From assembly GCA_014163555.1 (NCBI GenBank), contig JACJGO010000025.1:46201-110200 (forward strand): a stretch of DNA of 64,000 nt. Direction: 5' to 3'. This DNA is from Flavisolibacter longurius. Lineage in GTDB: Bacteria; Bacteroidota; Bacteroidia; Chitinophagales; Chitinophagaceae. Below are positions 35,993 through 45,379 of this stretch, in pieces. A program made the position numbers and the translations under genes. The notes below the pieces were generated by a model, which saw only the letters and a program-made list of their open reading frames with translations, had not been told where the DNA came from and made no database searches. How positions within the stretch are numbered: position 1 is the first letter of the stretch; each line of letters starts with the position of its first letter.

Positions 35993-37291
35993 ATGAAAGG
36001 AAAGATCTTTTTACTGGCAGCCGTCTTGGGTTTCGCTTTGCAAACAGGCGCACAGAAAGCTGCCGTTCCGGGGAAACCGGTGAAAGTAGAACTGCGCAAA
36101 ACCGGGAACAGCTACCAGCTTTACCGCGACGGCAAGCCCTATTTTATCAAAGGTGCCGGTGGCAGCTCTTATCTCAGCCGCGTGGCGGCTTACGGCGGCA
36201 ATTCAATTCGAACTTGGGGCACCCGGGACGGGCAAAAGGTGCTGGACTCGGCTCAACACTACGGCCTGACGGTTTTAATGGGACTGCCGGTAACGCCGGA
36301 GCGCCACGGTTTTAATTACGACGATACAACAGCCGTGCGCCGCCAGTTCGAGCGGGTAAAAGTCGAAGTGCTGAAGTACAAAGACCACCCGGCGTTGCTG
36401 GCCTGGGGCATTGGCAACGAGTTGAACCTGCAGTACAAAAACCCGAAAGTGTGGGATGCGGTAAACGACATTGCCAAGATGATACAGGAAGTGGATCCTC
36501 TCCATCCGCCCACTACGGTACTGGCCGGCATCAACAAGCGGGAAGTGGATTATATCAAGGAAAATTGTCCTGCGATTGCCATTCTTTCCATCAACACCTA
36601 TGGCGGCCTTGCGACCCTGCCACGCCAGGTAGAGGCGGTAGGTTGGGCCGGTCCGTACATGGTAACCGAATGGGGACCGACCGGGCATTGGGAAGGACTG
36701 CAAACCGCCTGGAATATGCCCATTGAAGAAACCAGCAGCGAAAAGGCTGCCGTGTACAAAAGCCGGTACCAGTATTCGGTGGAACGTGACCGGGAGAAAT
36801 GCTTAGGTTCTTATGTGTTCCTGTGGGGACAAAAGCAGGAGCGGACGCCTACCTGGTACGGCCTGTTTACCGAAAGCGGGGAGGAGTCGGAAGTGATGGA
36901 TGTGATGTATTATTTATGGACCGGAACCTGGCCGGCCAACAAAGCGCCGCACCTCTATTCGCTGCAACTCGACAAGAAAAAAGCAACCGACAATATTTAT
37001 GTTGCTGCAGGCAGTCGTTACGAAGCGCTGGCCGTGGTAACCGATCCTGATGGCGACAAGCTTAGCTACCGCTGGGAGCTGCTGCACGAACCCACCAAGG
37101 TAGGCGAAGGCGGTGACCATGAAGACCGGCCCTCTGTGGTAAAAGGTGCTGTGCAGGATGCGGGCAATGGGAAAGCCAGCGTACAGGCTCCGGCAACAGA
37201 AGGGGCTTACCGCCTGTTTGTGTATGCAACCGACGGTAATGGCAATGTAGCCACGGCCAATGTTCCCTTTTTTGTACAGAAGAAGGGCTAG
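35993..37291 (+). CDS. Clan GH-A glycoside hydrolase with C-terminal beta domain
   Basis: 432 aa. Signal peptide (cleavage near QTGAQ), no lipobox, so periplasmic. TIM-barrel of GH2/GH5-like clan A: FIKGAGGSS, YGGNSIRTWG, acid/base Glu143 in WGIGNELN, candidate nucleophile Glu226 in VTEWGPTGHW. The C-terminal 90 residues (LAVVTDPDGDKLSYRWELL ... YRLFVYATDGNGNVATANVPF) form an Ig/PKD-like domain. The exact GH family cannot be fixed by reading. It would act on glucan oligomers imported by SusC. Last gene of PUL1, followed by a terminator. Confidence 0.85.
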   Translation: MKGKIFLLAAVLGFALQTGAQKAAVPGKPVKVELRKTGNSYQLYRDGKPYFIKGAGGSSYLSRVAAYGGNSIRTWGTRDGQKVLDSAQHYGLTVLMGLPVTPERHGFNYDDTTAVRRQFERVKVEVLKYKDHPALLAWGIGNELNLQYKNPKVWDAVNDIAKMIQEVDPLHPPTTVLAGINKREVDYIKENCPAIAILSINTYGGLATLPRQVEAVGWAGPYMVTEWGPTGHWEGLQTAWNMPIEETSSEKAAVYKSRYQYSVERDREKCLGSYVFLWGQKQERTPTWYGLFTESGEESEVMDVMYYLWTGTWPANKAPHLYSLQLDKKKATDNIYVAAGSRYEALAVVTDPDGDKLSYRWELLHEPTKVGEGGDHEDRPSVVKGAVQDAGNGKASVQAPATEGAYRLFVYATDGNGNVATANVPFFVQKKG

Positions 37292-37333
37292 GCATCGCGA
37301 AAGGTTGGAATGAAATTCTCCACTATTAAGCAA

Positions 37334-37361
37334 AGAGCCCTCGTTAATCGGGGGCTTTTTG
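37334..37361 (+). terminator. Likely terminator of PUL1
   Basis: AGCCC (37336-37340) pairs with GGGCT (37352-37356), with partial TCG/CGG extension around a short loop, and a run of five T follows. It lies about 45 bp past the last PUL1 stop codon. Confidence 0.7.
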
Positions 37362-37497
37362 CTGGAAAAGGTTTCTGTAACATCATGCAGCTGCCCGTGG
37401 GATTCAATTGGGGGCTTTCTAAGCTTTACCGAAAACAGCCGCCTGCCCAATAAGGCTAAAGGTTTTGCGGATTTCTGCAAACCGGTTATTCTTGTGC

Positions 37498-37896
37498 ATG
37501 TTTACGTTTCGCCCGGTGTATTTTATCCTGACCCTTGTCCTCTTCACCGTTGAGCTGCTGATAGCACTTTATGTCAACGACAGCTTTGTGAGGCCTTACC
37601 TGGGCGATTACCTGGTGGTGATTCTTCTGTACTGTTTTGTAAGAACGTTTTTCAAATTACCTGTCAGCAGGGCTGCCGCTATTGTGCTGCTAATCGCTTT
37701 TCTGGTAGAGGGCTTCCAGGGTTTACAGGGCATAAGGCTGTTGGGATGGCAAAACAACCGGCTGGCAAAAACCGTTTTGGGAACCAGTTTCGAGTGGACG
37801 GACCTGTTGGCTTATTCGCTTGGTATCGCTACCGTTCTTCTTGTTGAGAAAACCCGAAGTCGATTAGTTGTAAGGCATGCCCGTAAAAACAATTAG
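37498..37896 (+). CDS. DUF2809 family membrane protein
   Basis: 132 aa from MFTFRPVYF; an upstream in-frame start gives a non-hydrophobic extension and is rejected. Four hydrophobic helices (about 5-25, 32-50, 56-75, 100-118), with the conserved features FVRPYLGDYLVVILLY, LLIAFLVEGFQ and a late DLLAYSLG of DUF2809. Inner membrane. Function unknown. Monocistronic or with the phosphatase gene 32 bp downstream. Confidence 0.8.
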   Translation: MFTFRPVYFILTLVLFTVELLIALYVNDSFVRPYLGDYLVVILLYCFVRTFFKLPVSRAAAIVLLIAFLVEGFQGLQGIRLLGWQNNRLAKTVLGTSFEWTDLLAYSLGIATVLLVEKTRSRLVVRHARKNN

Positions 37897-37928
37897 GGTT
37901 ACATTTATCACTTAACGCCAGATTACGT

Positions 37929-39590
37929 ATGCCAACGAAAAAAGCCAGCTTAGTTTTTCTGCTCTCCTTGTTCTGCAGCCTGATGACGGTTGCTCAAAAG
38001 CCCGCCGCTAAAACCGCCCTGCCCCGACCGAAACTAGTGGTGGGAATCGTTATCGACCAGATGCGGTGGGATTACCTGTACCGCTATTACGACCGATTTG
38101 GCACCGGTGGCTTTAAGCGGATGCTGGCCGAAGGCTTTAGCTGCGAGAACACCTATATCAACTATGTGCCCACGGTAACGGCCATCGGTCACAGTACCAT
38201 TTATACCGGCACAGTACCGGCCATTCACGGTATTGCCGGCAACGATTTCAGGATTCAGGCTACCGGGAAAACAGTATACTGCACAGAAGACAGCACGGTA
38301 CAAACGGTAGGCAGTACGTCTGCGGCCGGTAAAATGTCGCCGCGAAACCTCCTGACCAGCACCATCACCGATGAACTAAAGCTGGCAACAAACTTCCGTT
38401 CCAAAGTCATTGGCATTGCCTTGAAAGACCGGGGAGCTATTTTGCCGGCAGGCCATACGGCCAATGCCGCCTACTGGTTTGATGATCCCTCTGGCAACTG
38501 GATCACCAGCACCTATTATATGCCGGAACTTCCGGCCTGGGTAAAGGGGTTCAACGACAAAAAGCTGGCAGCAAACTATTTAAAGCAGGACTGGAACACC
38601 CGGTATCCCGCCGCTACCTATGTGCAGAGCACAGCGGATGAAACCCGGTATGAAGGAAAATTCACCGGCAACACCGGTACCACCTTTCCGGTAAAGACCT
38701 CGCAGTTGTACACACCAACGAATTTTGGCATTCTTCGCACCACGCCGTATGGCAATTCCTTTACGTTTGCCTTTGCCAAAGCCGCCATCGAAAATGAAAA
38801 GTTGGGCAAAGGACCCGTCACGGATTTTCTTGCGGTTAGCTGTTCCTCTACGGATTATATCGGGCACAAGATGGGGGTGAATGCCGTGGAAACGGAAGAT
38901 ACCTACCTGCGTCTCGACGAAGACCTGGCCAGCTTTTTCACCTACCTCGATAAAACCGTTGGCAAAGGTGCTTACACGGTTTTCCTGTCGGCCGATCATG
39001 GGGCCGCCCACAATCCCAACTTTCTGATCGACCAAAAAATTCCTGCCGGTTTTTGGGAAGGCGGCACGGTGCAAAAAGCCCTGAATGCCCGTTTGGAAGA
39101 GGCGTTTAAAGAGAAGGGTCTCGTCACAAGTTTCAGCAACTACCAGGTGCACCTGAATAACCGTCTTATCCGCGAAAAAGAGCTGAACGAAGAAGCCATC
39201 CGCAAAGAGATCGTCAGCTTTATGGCTGCCCAGCCTACGGTTGCCTTTGTCGCCGATATGGCCAGGCTGGAAGCAGCCTCCCTACCCGAAGAATTACAGC
39301 GCCGCATTGTCAACGGTTACCACTCCAAACGCTCCGGCGTCATCACCTATGTGCTGGAACCCGGTTGGTATTCCGGTTCGCCGGCAAGGGGTACTGGCAC
39401 CTCTCATGGTTCATGGAATTCGTACGATGCCCGCATTCCCCTGCTTTGGATGGGATGGGGCATCCGCCAGGGCCGGAGCAACAAGGCCGTGGACATGTCG
39501 GACATTGCCCCCACGCTGGCTGCCCTGCTGCGTATCCAGGAGCCCAACGGCACGGTGGGAAAGGTGATTGAGGAGGTGATCAAAAAATAA
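37929..39590 (+). CDS. PafA-like alkaline phosphatase
   Basis: 553 aa secreted phosphomonoesterase. Signal peptide (cleavage near VAQ). Alkaline phosphatase superfamily metal ligands: Asp43 (VIDQMR), Asp309/His313 (STDYIGH), Asp356-His357 (SADHGAA) and the late TSHGS histidine. Nucleophile Thr84 in PTVTAIGHS; Asn105 in GNDF and Lys166/Arg168 in ALKDRGA match the phosphate-binding residues of PafA (Asn100, Lys162, Arg164 in Elizabethkingia). So this is a Thr-nucleophile monoesterase of the PafA type, not the PhoA type. Phosphate scavenging in the periplasm. Confidence 0.92.
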   Translation: MPTKKASLVFLLSLFCSLMTVAQKPAAKTALPRPKLVVGIVIDQMRWDYLYRYYDRFGTGGFKRMLAEGFSCENTYINYVPTVTAIGHSTIYTGTVPAIHGIAGNDFRIQATGKTVYCTEDSTVQTVGSTSAAGKMSPRNLLTSTITDELKLATNFRSKVIGIALKDRGAILPAGHTANAAYWFDDPSGNWITSTYYMPELPAWVKGFNDKKLAANYLKQDWNTRYPAATYVQSTADETRYEGKFTGNTGTTFPVKTSQLYTPTNFGILRTTPYGNSFTFAFAKAAIENEKLGKGPVTDFLAVSCSSTDYIGHKMGVNAVETEDTYLRLDEDLASFFTYLDKTVGKGAYTVFLSADHGAAHNPNFLIDQKIPAGFWEGGTVQKALNARLEEAFKEKGLVTSFSNYQVHLNNRLIREKELNEEAIRKEIVSFMAAQPTVAFVADMARLEAASLPEELQRRIVNGYHSKRSGVITYVLEPGWYSGSPARGTGTSHGSWNSYDARIPLLWMGWGIRQGRSNKAVDMSDIAPTLAALLRIQEPNGTVGKVIEEVIKK

Positions 39591-39798
39591 AGGGAAAACA
39601 TCCCATTACCTTTTTTTCGCAGGAAAAACGAAAGCGCTTCCGCATCTTCTCAGCGTCCCGGAGGCACGAGAGGAATAGCAGCTTTTGGTTTTCCTGTTTT
39701 TGTGATGCCGGTTGACGGTTCCGGTCAGATATTCATTTCTGCACAACGGATAAATTCACTACATTACTGCTAACTATTGGCTGTAAAGATTGCTGCTT

Positions 39799-40380
39799 AT
39801 GGATACGTTCTCTCCTTTGCCGGATGAAAGGGCAGTGTTGCATCGTTTGAAACAAAGCGACGAAGCTGCCTTCGCCCAGCTCTATAACGGTTATTGGAAA
39901 CCGCTTTTTTACCTGGCAGCCACAAGGCTGAAAAGTTTGACCGATGCGGAAGAAGTGGTGCAGGATATTTTCCTGGACATCTGGAACCGGCGGGAAGAAC
40001 TTGTCATTGCCTGTTTATCTTCTTACCTCGCTGTTGCTGTAAAATACAAGGTCATTACCCTGCTGGCCAAAAAGGCCCGGCTGCAAAGGCAGCAGCAAAG
40101 CCTTGCCAAAGCGGTTCCTCTTTTCGATTCTTCTGCGGAGGCCAGCAGCAACCTTTCTTCCCTGCAACGAGAACTGGAAAAACAAACGGCGCGGCTGCCC
40201 GAAAAATGCAGGCTTGTATTCCGCTTAAGCCGCGAAAAAGGGTACTCGCACAAAGAAATTGCTGCCCAATTACGGATCTCCGAAAAAACAGTAGAATCTC
40301 ACCTGACCAAAGCCCTTCGCCAGTTGCGGGCGACCCTGCAACATAACATGCTGTTTTTTATTCTGGCTTTTACGGACTGA
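39799..40380 (+). CDS. ECF-type RNA polymerase sigma factor (FecI-like)
   Basis: 193 aa. The ATG at 39799 is preferred to a TTG three codons earlier. Region 2 (AFAQLYNGYWKPLFYLAATRL, DAEEVVQDIFLDIWNRRE) and region 4 with HTH (LPEKCRLVFRLSREKGYSHKEIAAQLRISEKTVESHLTKALRQLR) are clear. It would direct RNA polymerase to the PUL2 susC/susD promoter after release by the FecR protein encoded 80 bp downstream. Confidence 0.95.
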   Translation: MDTFSPLPDERAVLHRLKQSDEAAFAQLYNGYWKPLFYLAATRLKSLTDAEEVVQDIFLDIWNRREELVIACLSSYLAVAVKYKVITLLAKKARLQRQQQSLAKAVPLFDSSAEASSNLSSLQRELEKQTARLPEKCRLVFRLSREKGYSHKEIAAQLRISEKTVESHLTKALRQLRATLQHNMLFFILAFTD

Positions 40381-40461
40381 TAAACTGCTTGCCTTTTTTT
40401 CAAAAAAAGTTTTTACCGGACTAAGGGATTGGTCCTTTCCGAAAGACTTTATTGTATACCC

Positions 40462-41649
40462 ATGCCTGCAATGGAACAGTCCCACCAACGCTATACGGAT
40501 TTAGCCCGCAAATGGGCAGACGGTACCATCACCGAAGAAGAGAAACAGGAATTTTCGGAATGGTTCAACGCGGAGGATAGAGATCCGCTGTCTATTCCGC
40601 CTTCATTTTCCATAGGCGAAGAAGAACTGGGCCAGCGCATGTTTCAACAAATTTTGGCCCGCCGGCAGGAAAGGGCAGGGATATTTCCGCTTTGGCGGAG
40701 AGGATGGGTGCAGGCTGCCGCCGCTGTGCTGGTGGTGCTTTCTGCAAGCTTCCTGCTTCTTTATTTTTTGCCTTCCGGGGATAACGAAAAAGTGGTGGTG
40801 TATCAAAAACTGGTGGTTGATAACAAACGGCACCAACCTACGGTATTTCCCGGCGGCAACAGGGCCATCCTGCGACTGGCCGACGGGTCGGAGATCGTGC
40901 TCGACTCGGCACAAAACGGTATCCTTGCCAGCAGCACTGCTGCCAACGTGATAAAACTTGCCGATGGACAGTTAAGCGTTTCCGCCAACGGAAAGACAGT
41001 TCCTGCAACCAATAATACCCTCACCACACCACGGGGCGGACAATACGCCATCACCCTTGCTGATGGCACCAGAGTATGGATAAATTCGGCTTCCGCTCTT
41101 TCCTTTCCATCAGCCTTCAGTGGGCCCGAACGAAAAGTCGAGTTGACCGGCGAAGCCTATTTTGAAGTGGCGAAAAAGGTCCGCCAGCCTTTCCGGGTAG
41201 TGGTCAACGGCATGGACGTAACGGTGCTGGGTACCCATTTTAACATCATGGCCTATGCCGATGAAGAAGCGGTACAAACCACCCTTTTGGAAGGTGCCGT
41301 ACAGGTACGGAATGAACAGGGTAGTTCAGTTTTAAAGCCGGGCCAGCAAGCCTTGGCGAAAGGGGCCGGTGCCATCCGTGTTCGGGAAGACATCGATACG
41401 GAGCAGGTGCTCGCATGGAAAAACGGGCTGTTTCAGTTTGAAAAAATCCGCATCGAAACCATCATGCGGCAACTGGCCCGCTGGTACGGCATCGACGTCG
41501 TTTACAGTGGAACGGTCAGGGAGCATTTTACCGGTACCATCTCGAGACAGGTGGGCATAGAAAAGGTTTTTCGGATGCTGGCCCTAACGGGAGCCGTGCA
41601 GTTTTCGCTCAGCGGAAACAGGGTGACGGTGCGGCCTTCCGGCGAATAA
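40462..41649 (+). CDS. FecR family anti-sigma factor
   Basis: 395 aa from MPAMEQSHQR (the ATG nine bases later is also possible). The cytoplasmic N-terminal region binds the sigma factor (RYTDLARKWADGTITEEEKQEF); one membrane helix at about 83-103; periplasmic FecR domain (about 165-270: TTPRGGQYAITLADGTRVWINSASALSFP, GEAYFEVAK, GTHFNIMAY); C-terminal DUF4974 (about 315-390: FEKIRIETIMRQLARWYGIDVVY). It relays contact with the STN domain of the PUL2 SusC to the sigma factor. Confidence 0.94.
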   Translation: MPAMEQSHQRYTDLARKWADGTITEEEKQEFSEWFNAEDRDPLSIPPSFSIGEEELGQRMFQQILARRQERAGIFPLWRRGWVQAAAAVLVVLSASFLLLYFLPSGDNEKVVVYQKLVVDNKRHQPTVFPGGNRAILRLADGSEIVLDSAQNGILASSTAANVIKLADGQLSVSANGKTVPATNNTLTTPRGGQYAITLADGTRVWINSASALSFPSAFSGPERKVELTGEAYFEVAKKVRQPFRVVVNGMDVTVLGTHFNIMAYADEEAVQTTLLEGAVQVRNEQGSSVLKPGQQALAKGAGAIRVREDIDTEQVLAWKNGLFQFEKIRIETIMRQLARWYGIDVVYSGTVREHFTGTISRQVGIEKVFRMLALTGAVQFSLSGNRVTVRPSGE

Positions 41650-41712
41650 ACGGATTTTCTTACTTTTTAAAATTGCTTGCGTATGACCTAGTTTACCCAA
41701 AACTGCAGTAAA

Positions 41713-41739
41713 ACCGGGCTTGTTTGCGGCACGCCCGGT
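41713..41739 (+). promoter_or_regulatory. Stem-loop in the PUL2 susC leader
   Basis: Perfect 7-bp stem ACCGGGC (41713-41719) / GCCCGGT (41733-41739), 13-base loop, no T-run. It lies between fecR and susC; it could separate the two units, or be a folded leader. Confidence 0.45.
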
Positions 41740-41803
41740 CAGAAATTGAACTGCAAAGAAAGTTGACAAACACGATTGCTCACAACCCAAACTCAACAAC
41801 GTT

Positions 41804-44800
41804 ATGCCATTGCCAACAACGGAGCGAAAGACTGCTATCCGGTCCTTTGCCTCTTCTCCTGCCTTTTTTAAATCGCTTGTGATGATGAAATTTACCGTCT
41901 TTTTCGTGCTGGCACTTTGCTTTCAGGTGCAGGCCGGTGGGTTTGCCCAAGGCATCAGCCTTTCCGGAAAAGAGGCGCCGCTGGAGCACCTGTTCAAATC
42001 CATTCAAAAACAATCGGGTTATCACTTTTTGTACACCGATGAACTCCTGCGGACGGCCAGTCCCGTTTCGGTTTCGCTCAAAAATGCAACGCTGGAAAAA
42101 GCGCTGGAAACCATTTTTTCGGGTCAGCCCCTCCAGTACACTATTCTGGAGCGGACCATTGTGGTAAAAGCAAAAAAGGCGAACCCACAGGTAACCTTAG
42201 CAGCCCCATTAGCGGCTGACCTGCCACCGGTGATCAAAGGTGTGGTGCGGGACGCGACCGGCAACCCGCTGGCTGGCGCCACGGTGACGGTAAAAGGCAC
42301 CGGCACCTCTACCCAAACCAACAACAGGGGTGAATTCACCATCGACGCCGGCAGTGCCAACGCTGTACTGGTGATCACGTATGTTGGGTTTGAAGCGGTG
42401 GAAGTGAGAGCCAGTGAAGGCACGGACCTGGCCGTCCAGATGAAACCGGCCGCTGGCGCTATGAGTGATGTGGTGATCGTGGGTTATGGTACCCAGCGCA
42501 AAGCCAATCTCACCGGCTCGGTGGACCAGGTTACCTCCGAAGTGCTGGACAACCGTTCAGTCTCCAACCTCAACCAGGGCTTACAGGGAGTCCTGCCCAA
42601 CCTGAACATCCGTATGATGGACGGAAAGCCTAACCAGGCCCCCCGCTTCAACATCCGGGGTACCACCTCTATTGGCCAGGGTGGTAATGCCCTGGTGCTG
42701 ATCGATGGGGTGGAAGGTGATCCCTCCCTGATCAACCCGAACGACATTGCCACCATCTCCGTGCTGAAGGACGCCGCTTCGGCTTCCATCTACGGAGCCC
42801 GGGGTGCTTTTGGCGTGGTGCTGATCACTACCAAAAATCCAACCAGGGGCCGCACCAGCGTTACCTACACCACCAATCAAACGGTGCGCAAGCCGACGAC
42901 CATGCCCGATTTTGTAAACGATGGCTACACCTTTGCCAAACTATTTGCTGAATCCTCCGTAGCCTGGGACGGTCAGTTTCCGCAAGCCGTGAACAAAACC
43001 CTGAAATTCTCGCAGGCCTACCTGGCGGAACTGCAGCGCCGGCAGGGAATGGGGCTGCCGGAAGTAGAAGTGGACCCCGTGACTGGCGAATATGTGTACT
43101 ACGGAAGTACCGACTGGTATGGCCTGCTCTATAAAGACCATACAAAAGCTTCGGAACACAACCTTACGGTTTCGGGCAGCGGCGATAAAGCCAGTTATTT
43201 GATCACCGGACGCTATTTCTCGCAACCGGGATTGTTTCGTTACAACTCAGACGACTATAAAATGCTCAACTTCCGGGCAAAAGGCTCGATCCAGGTGACG
43301 CCCTGGCTGCGCATTGATAACAATACCGACGTTTCCAATGTGAACTACCACAATCCCCTGAACGTGGGAGAGGGTGGCGGCATCTGGCGCAACATTGCCG
43401 ATGAAGGCCATCCCCTGGCACCCTTGTTCAACCCTGATGGCTCCCTGACATTTTCTGCCGCTTATACGGTTGGCGATTTTGTGTACGGCAAGAACGGGAT
43501 CGACCAGGAGCGGGGCATCCTGCGTAATCGCGCCGGTTTTACCACCGAATTTTTCAACAACACCTTCCGGATCAAAGGGGATGCTACCTACCAGGTAACT
43601 GAAGTGGAAGAAAAGCGCCGGCAGGTGCCGGTTCCCTACAGCAACAAACCAGGAGTGATCTCTTACGTGGGTACCACTACCAACGACCTGCGGGAAGTGC
43701 GGCAGAAAACCCAATACCTCGCCACCAATATTTATGGCGAATACGAGAATACCTTCAAGTCTGACCACTATTTTAAAGCCTTGCTGGGATATAACTACGA
43801 GCAGTCAACCTACCGCTCCGTATCCGCTCAGCGGAATGGATTGATCTTCGATAATGCTACAGACCTGAACCTGGCCCTGGGTTCTTCTATTTCCACCAGC
43901 GGCGGGTTTGAAGAATGGGCCATCCTGGGCGGATTTGGACGCCTGAACTATGCCTTCAAAAACAGGTACCTGCTGGAAGTCAATGGCCGTTACGACGGTT
44001 CTTCCAAGTTCCCTTCCAACCAGCGTTACGGCTTTTTTCCTTCGGTTTCGGCCGGCTGGCGGATCTCCCGGGAAGCGTTCTGGCATGTGTCACCAACATT
44101 TATCACGGAGCTGAAGGTCAGGGCTTCCTACGGTTCACTGGGCAACGGAAGTGTACCGTCTTACAGTTTCCAGGAGCAGTTTGGCGTATCACAGTCGGGA
44201 TTGATCCTGAACGGCGTACGGCCCCAGCAAACCAGTCGCCCTTCGGTACTGCCGCAGGGGCTGACCTGGGAAACCTCTACCACCAAGAACCTGGGTCTCG
44301 ACTTCGGCCTGTTCTCCAACCGCCTGCAGTTTACGGGGGATCTCTATGAGCGCAAAACCACCGACATGTTTACCATTGGTATGACCCTGCCGGCCGTTTT
44401 TGGCGCCACCCCGCCACGGGGCAACTATGCTGACCTGGAAACAAAGGGCTGGGAAGTATCGCTGACATGGCGTGACAATTTCGGGGTGGGCGGTAAGCCG
44501 TTCAATTATGATCTTCGCCTGACCCTGGCCGACAACACGGCCGTGATCACGAAATACAACAACCCGGAGAAAAGGCTCTCGGATTATTATGCCGGCATGC
44601 GAATCGGCGAGATTTGGGGGTATGACACGGAAGGCTTTTTTACCTCCGCTGATGATATTGCCAAACATGCCGACCAAAAGCTCTTTCTTTCCACGGCCTC
44701 CGGCGCTACCTATCCCGGAGACATCAAATTAAAAGACCGGAATGGCGATGGCGTGGTCAACTTCGGGACCAACACGGCCGACAACCCGGGCGACCGCACC

Positions 44801-45361
44801 ATTATCGGCAACAACTCGCAGCGCTATACCTATGGCATCAACCTGGCTGCCGACTGGAACAATTTCTTTTTCTCGGCCTTTTTGCAGGGCGTGGGCAAGC
44901 AGGACTGGTTCCCCAGTACTGAAGCCGGTGTTTTCTGGGGACAGTACAACCGTCCTTACGGAAAGATTCCCCGCTGGCATCTCGACAATCACTGGACGCC
45001 GGAAAATCCGGATGCCCTCTTGCCCCGGTATGTGTCGCGACTGGCCAACCGCTCCGGTGGCATTCTTCGCGAAGCCCAAACGCGGTACCTTTTCAGTGCC
45101 GCCTATATCCGGCTGAAGAATATTCAACTGGGCTACAGCCTGCCGAAAAAATGGGTAGAGAAGATCCGTTCCACCAACGCAAGGGTGTACGTGTCAGCGG
45201 AGAATATCTGGGCTTATTCGCCACTGTTTAAAATCACCCGTGACATTGACCCGGAAAATACCGGGCCTTCCGATCAGTTGTTTACCTCTTCCAATGCCGG
45301 GGATGCCTACAACTACCCCATGCTGAAGGGGATCACCTTTGGTTTGTCCATTACATTCTAA
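41804..45361 (+). CDS. SusC/RagA family TonB-linked OMP with STN domain (PUL2)
   Basis: 1185 aa. A basic N-terminal stretch precedes the signal peptide at Met27/Met28 (MMKFTVFFVLALCFQVQAGGFAQ); such long leaders are common in this subfamily, so the first ATG is kept, but translation from 41882 is possible. Domains: STN (secretin/TonB short N-terminal, about 50-118, LEHLFKSIQKQSGYHFLYTDELL), CarboxypepD_reg-like (about 142-218), plug (VVIVGYGTQRKANLTGSVDQV, ASIYGARGAFGVVLITTKNP), then barrel. The STN domain is the partner for FecR, so this receptor both imports and signals. Ligand unknown. Confidence 0.95.
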   Translation: MPLPTTERKTAIRSFASSPAFFKSLVMMKFTVFFVLALCFQVQAGGFAQGISLSGKEAPLEHLFKSIQKQSGYHFLYTDELLRTASPVSVSLKNATLEKALETIFSGQPLQYTILERTIVVKAKKANPQVTLAAPLAADLPPVIKGVVRDATGNPLAGATVTVKGTGTSTQTNNRGEFTIDAGSANAVLVITYVGFEAVEVRASEGTDLAVQMKPAAGAMSDVVIVGYGTQRKANLTGSVDQVTSEVLDNRSVSNLNQGLQGVLPNLNIRMMDGKPNQAPRFNIRGTTSIGQGGNALVLIDGVEGDPSLINPNDIATISVLKDAASASIYGARGAFGVVLITTKNPTRGRTSVTYTTNQTVRKPTTMPDFVNDGYTFAKLFAESSVAWDGQFPQAVNKTLKFSQAYLAELQRRQGMGLPEVEVDPVTGEYVYYGSTDWYGLLYKDHTKASEHNLTVSGSGDKASYLITGRYFSQPGLFRYNSDDYKMLNFRAKGSIQVTPWLRIDNNTDVSNVNYHNPLNVGEGGGIWRNIADEGHPLAPLFNPDGSLTFSAAYTVGDFVYGKNGIDQERGILRNRAGFTTEFFNNTFRIKGDATYQVTEVEEKRRQVPVPYSNKPGVISYVGTTTNDLREVRQKTQYLATNIYGEYENTFKSDHYFKALLGYNYEQSTYRSVSAQRNGLIFDNATDLNLALGSSISTSGGFEEWAILGGFGRLNYAFKNRYLLEVNGRYDGSSKFPSNQRYGFFPSVSAGWRISREAFWHVSPTFITELKVRASYGSLGNGSVPSYSFQEQFGVSQSGLILNGVRPQQTSRPSVLPQGLTWETSTTKNLGLDFGLFSNRLQFTGDLYERKTTDMFTIGMTLPAVFGATPPRGNYADLETKGWEVSLTWRDNFGVGGKPFNYDLRLTLADNTAVITKYNNPEKRLSDYYAGMRIGEIWGYDTEGFFTSADDIAKHADQKLFLSTASGATYPGDIKLKDRNGDGVVNFGTNTADNPGDRTIIGNNSQRYTYGINLAADWNNFFFSAFLQGVGKQDWFPSTEAGVFWGQYNRPYGKIPRWHLDNHWTPENPDALLPRYVSRLANRSGGILREAQTRYLFSAAYIRLKNIQLGYSLPKKWVEKIRSTNARVYVSAENIWAYSPLFKITRDIDPENTGPSDQLFTSSNAGDAYNYPMLKGITFGLSITF

Positions 45362-45379
45362 GCACATTAATTGACTATC

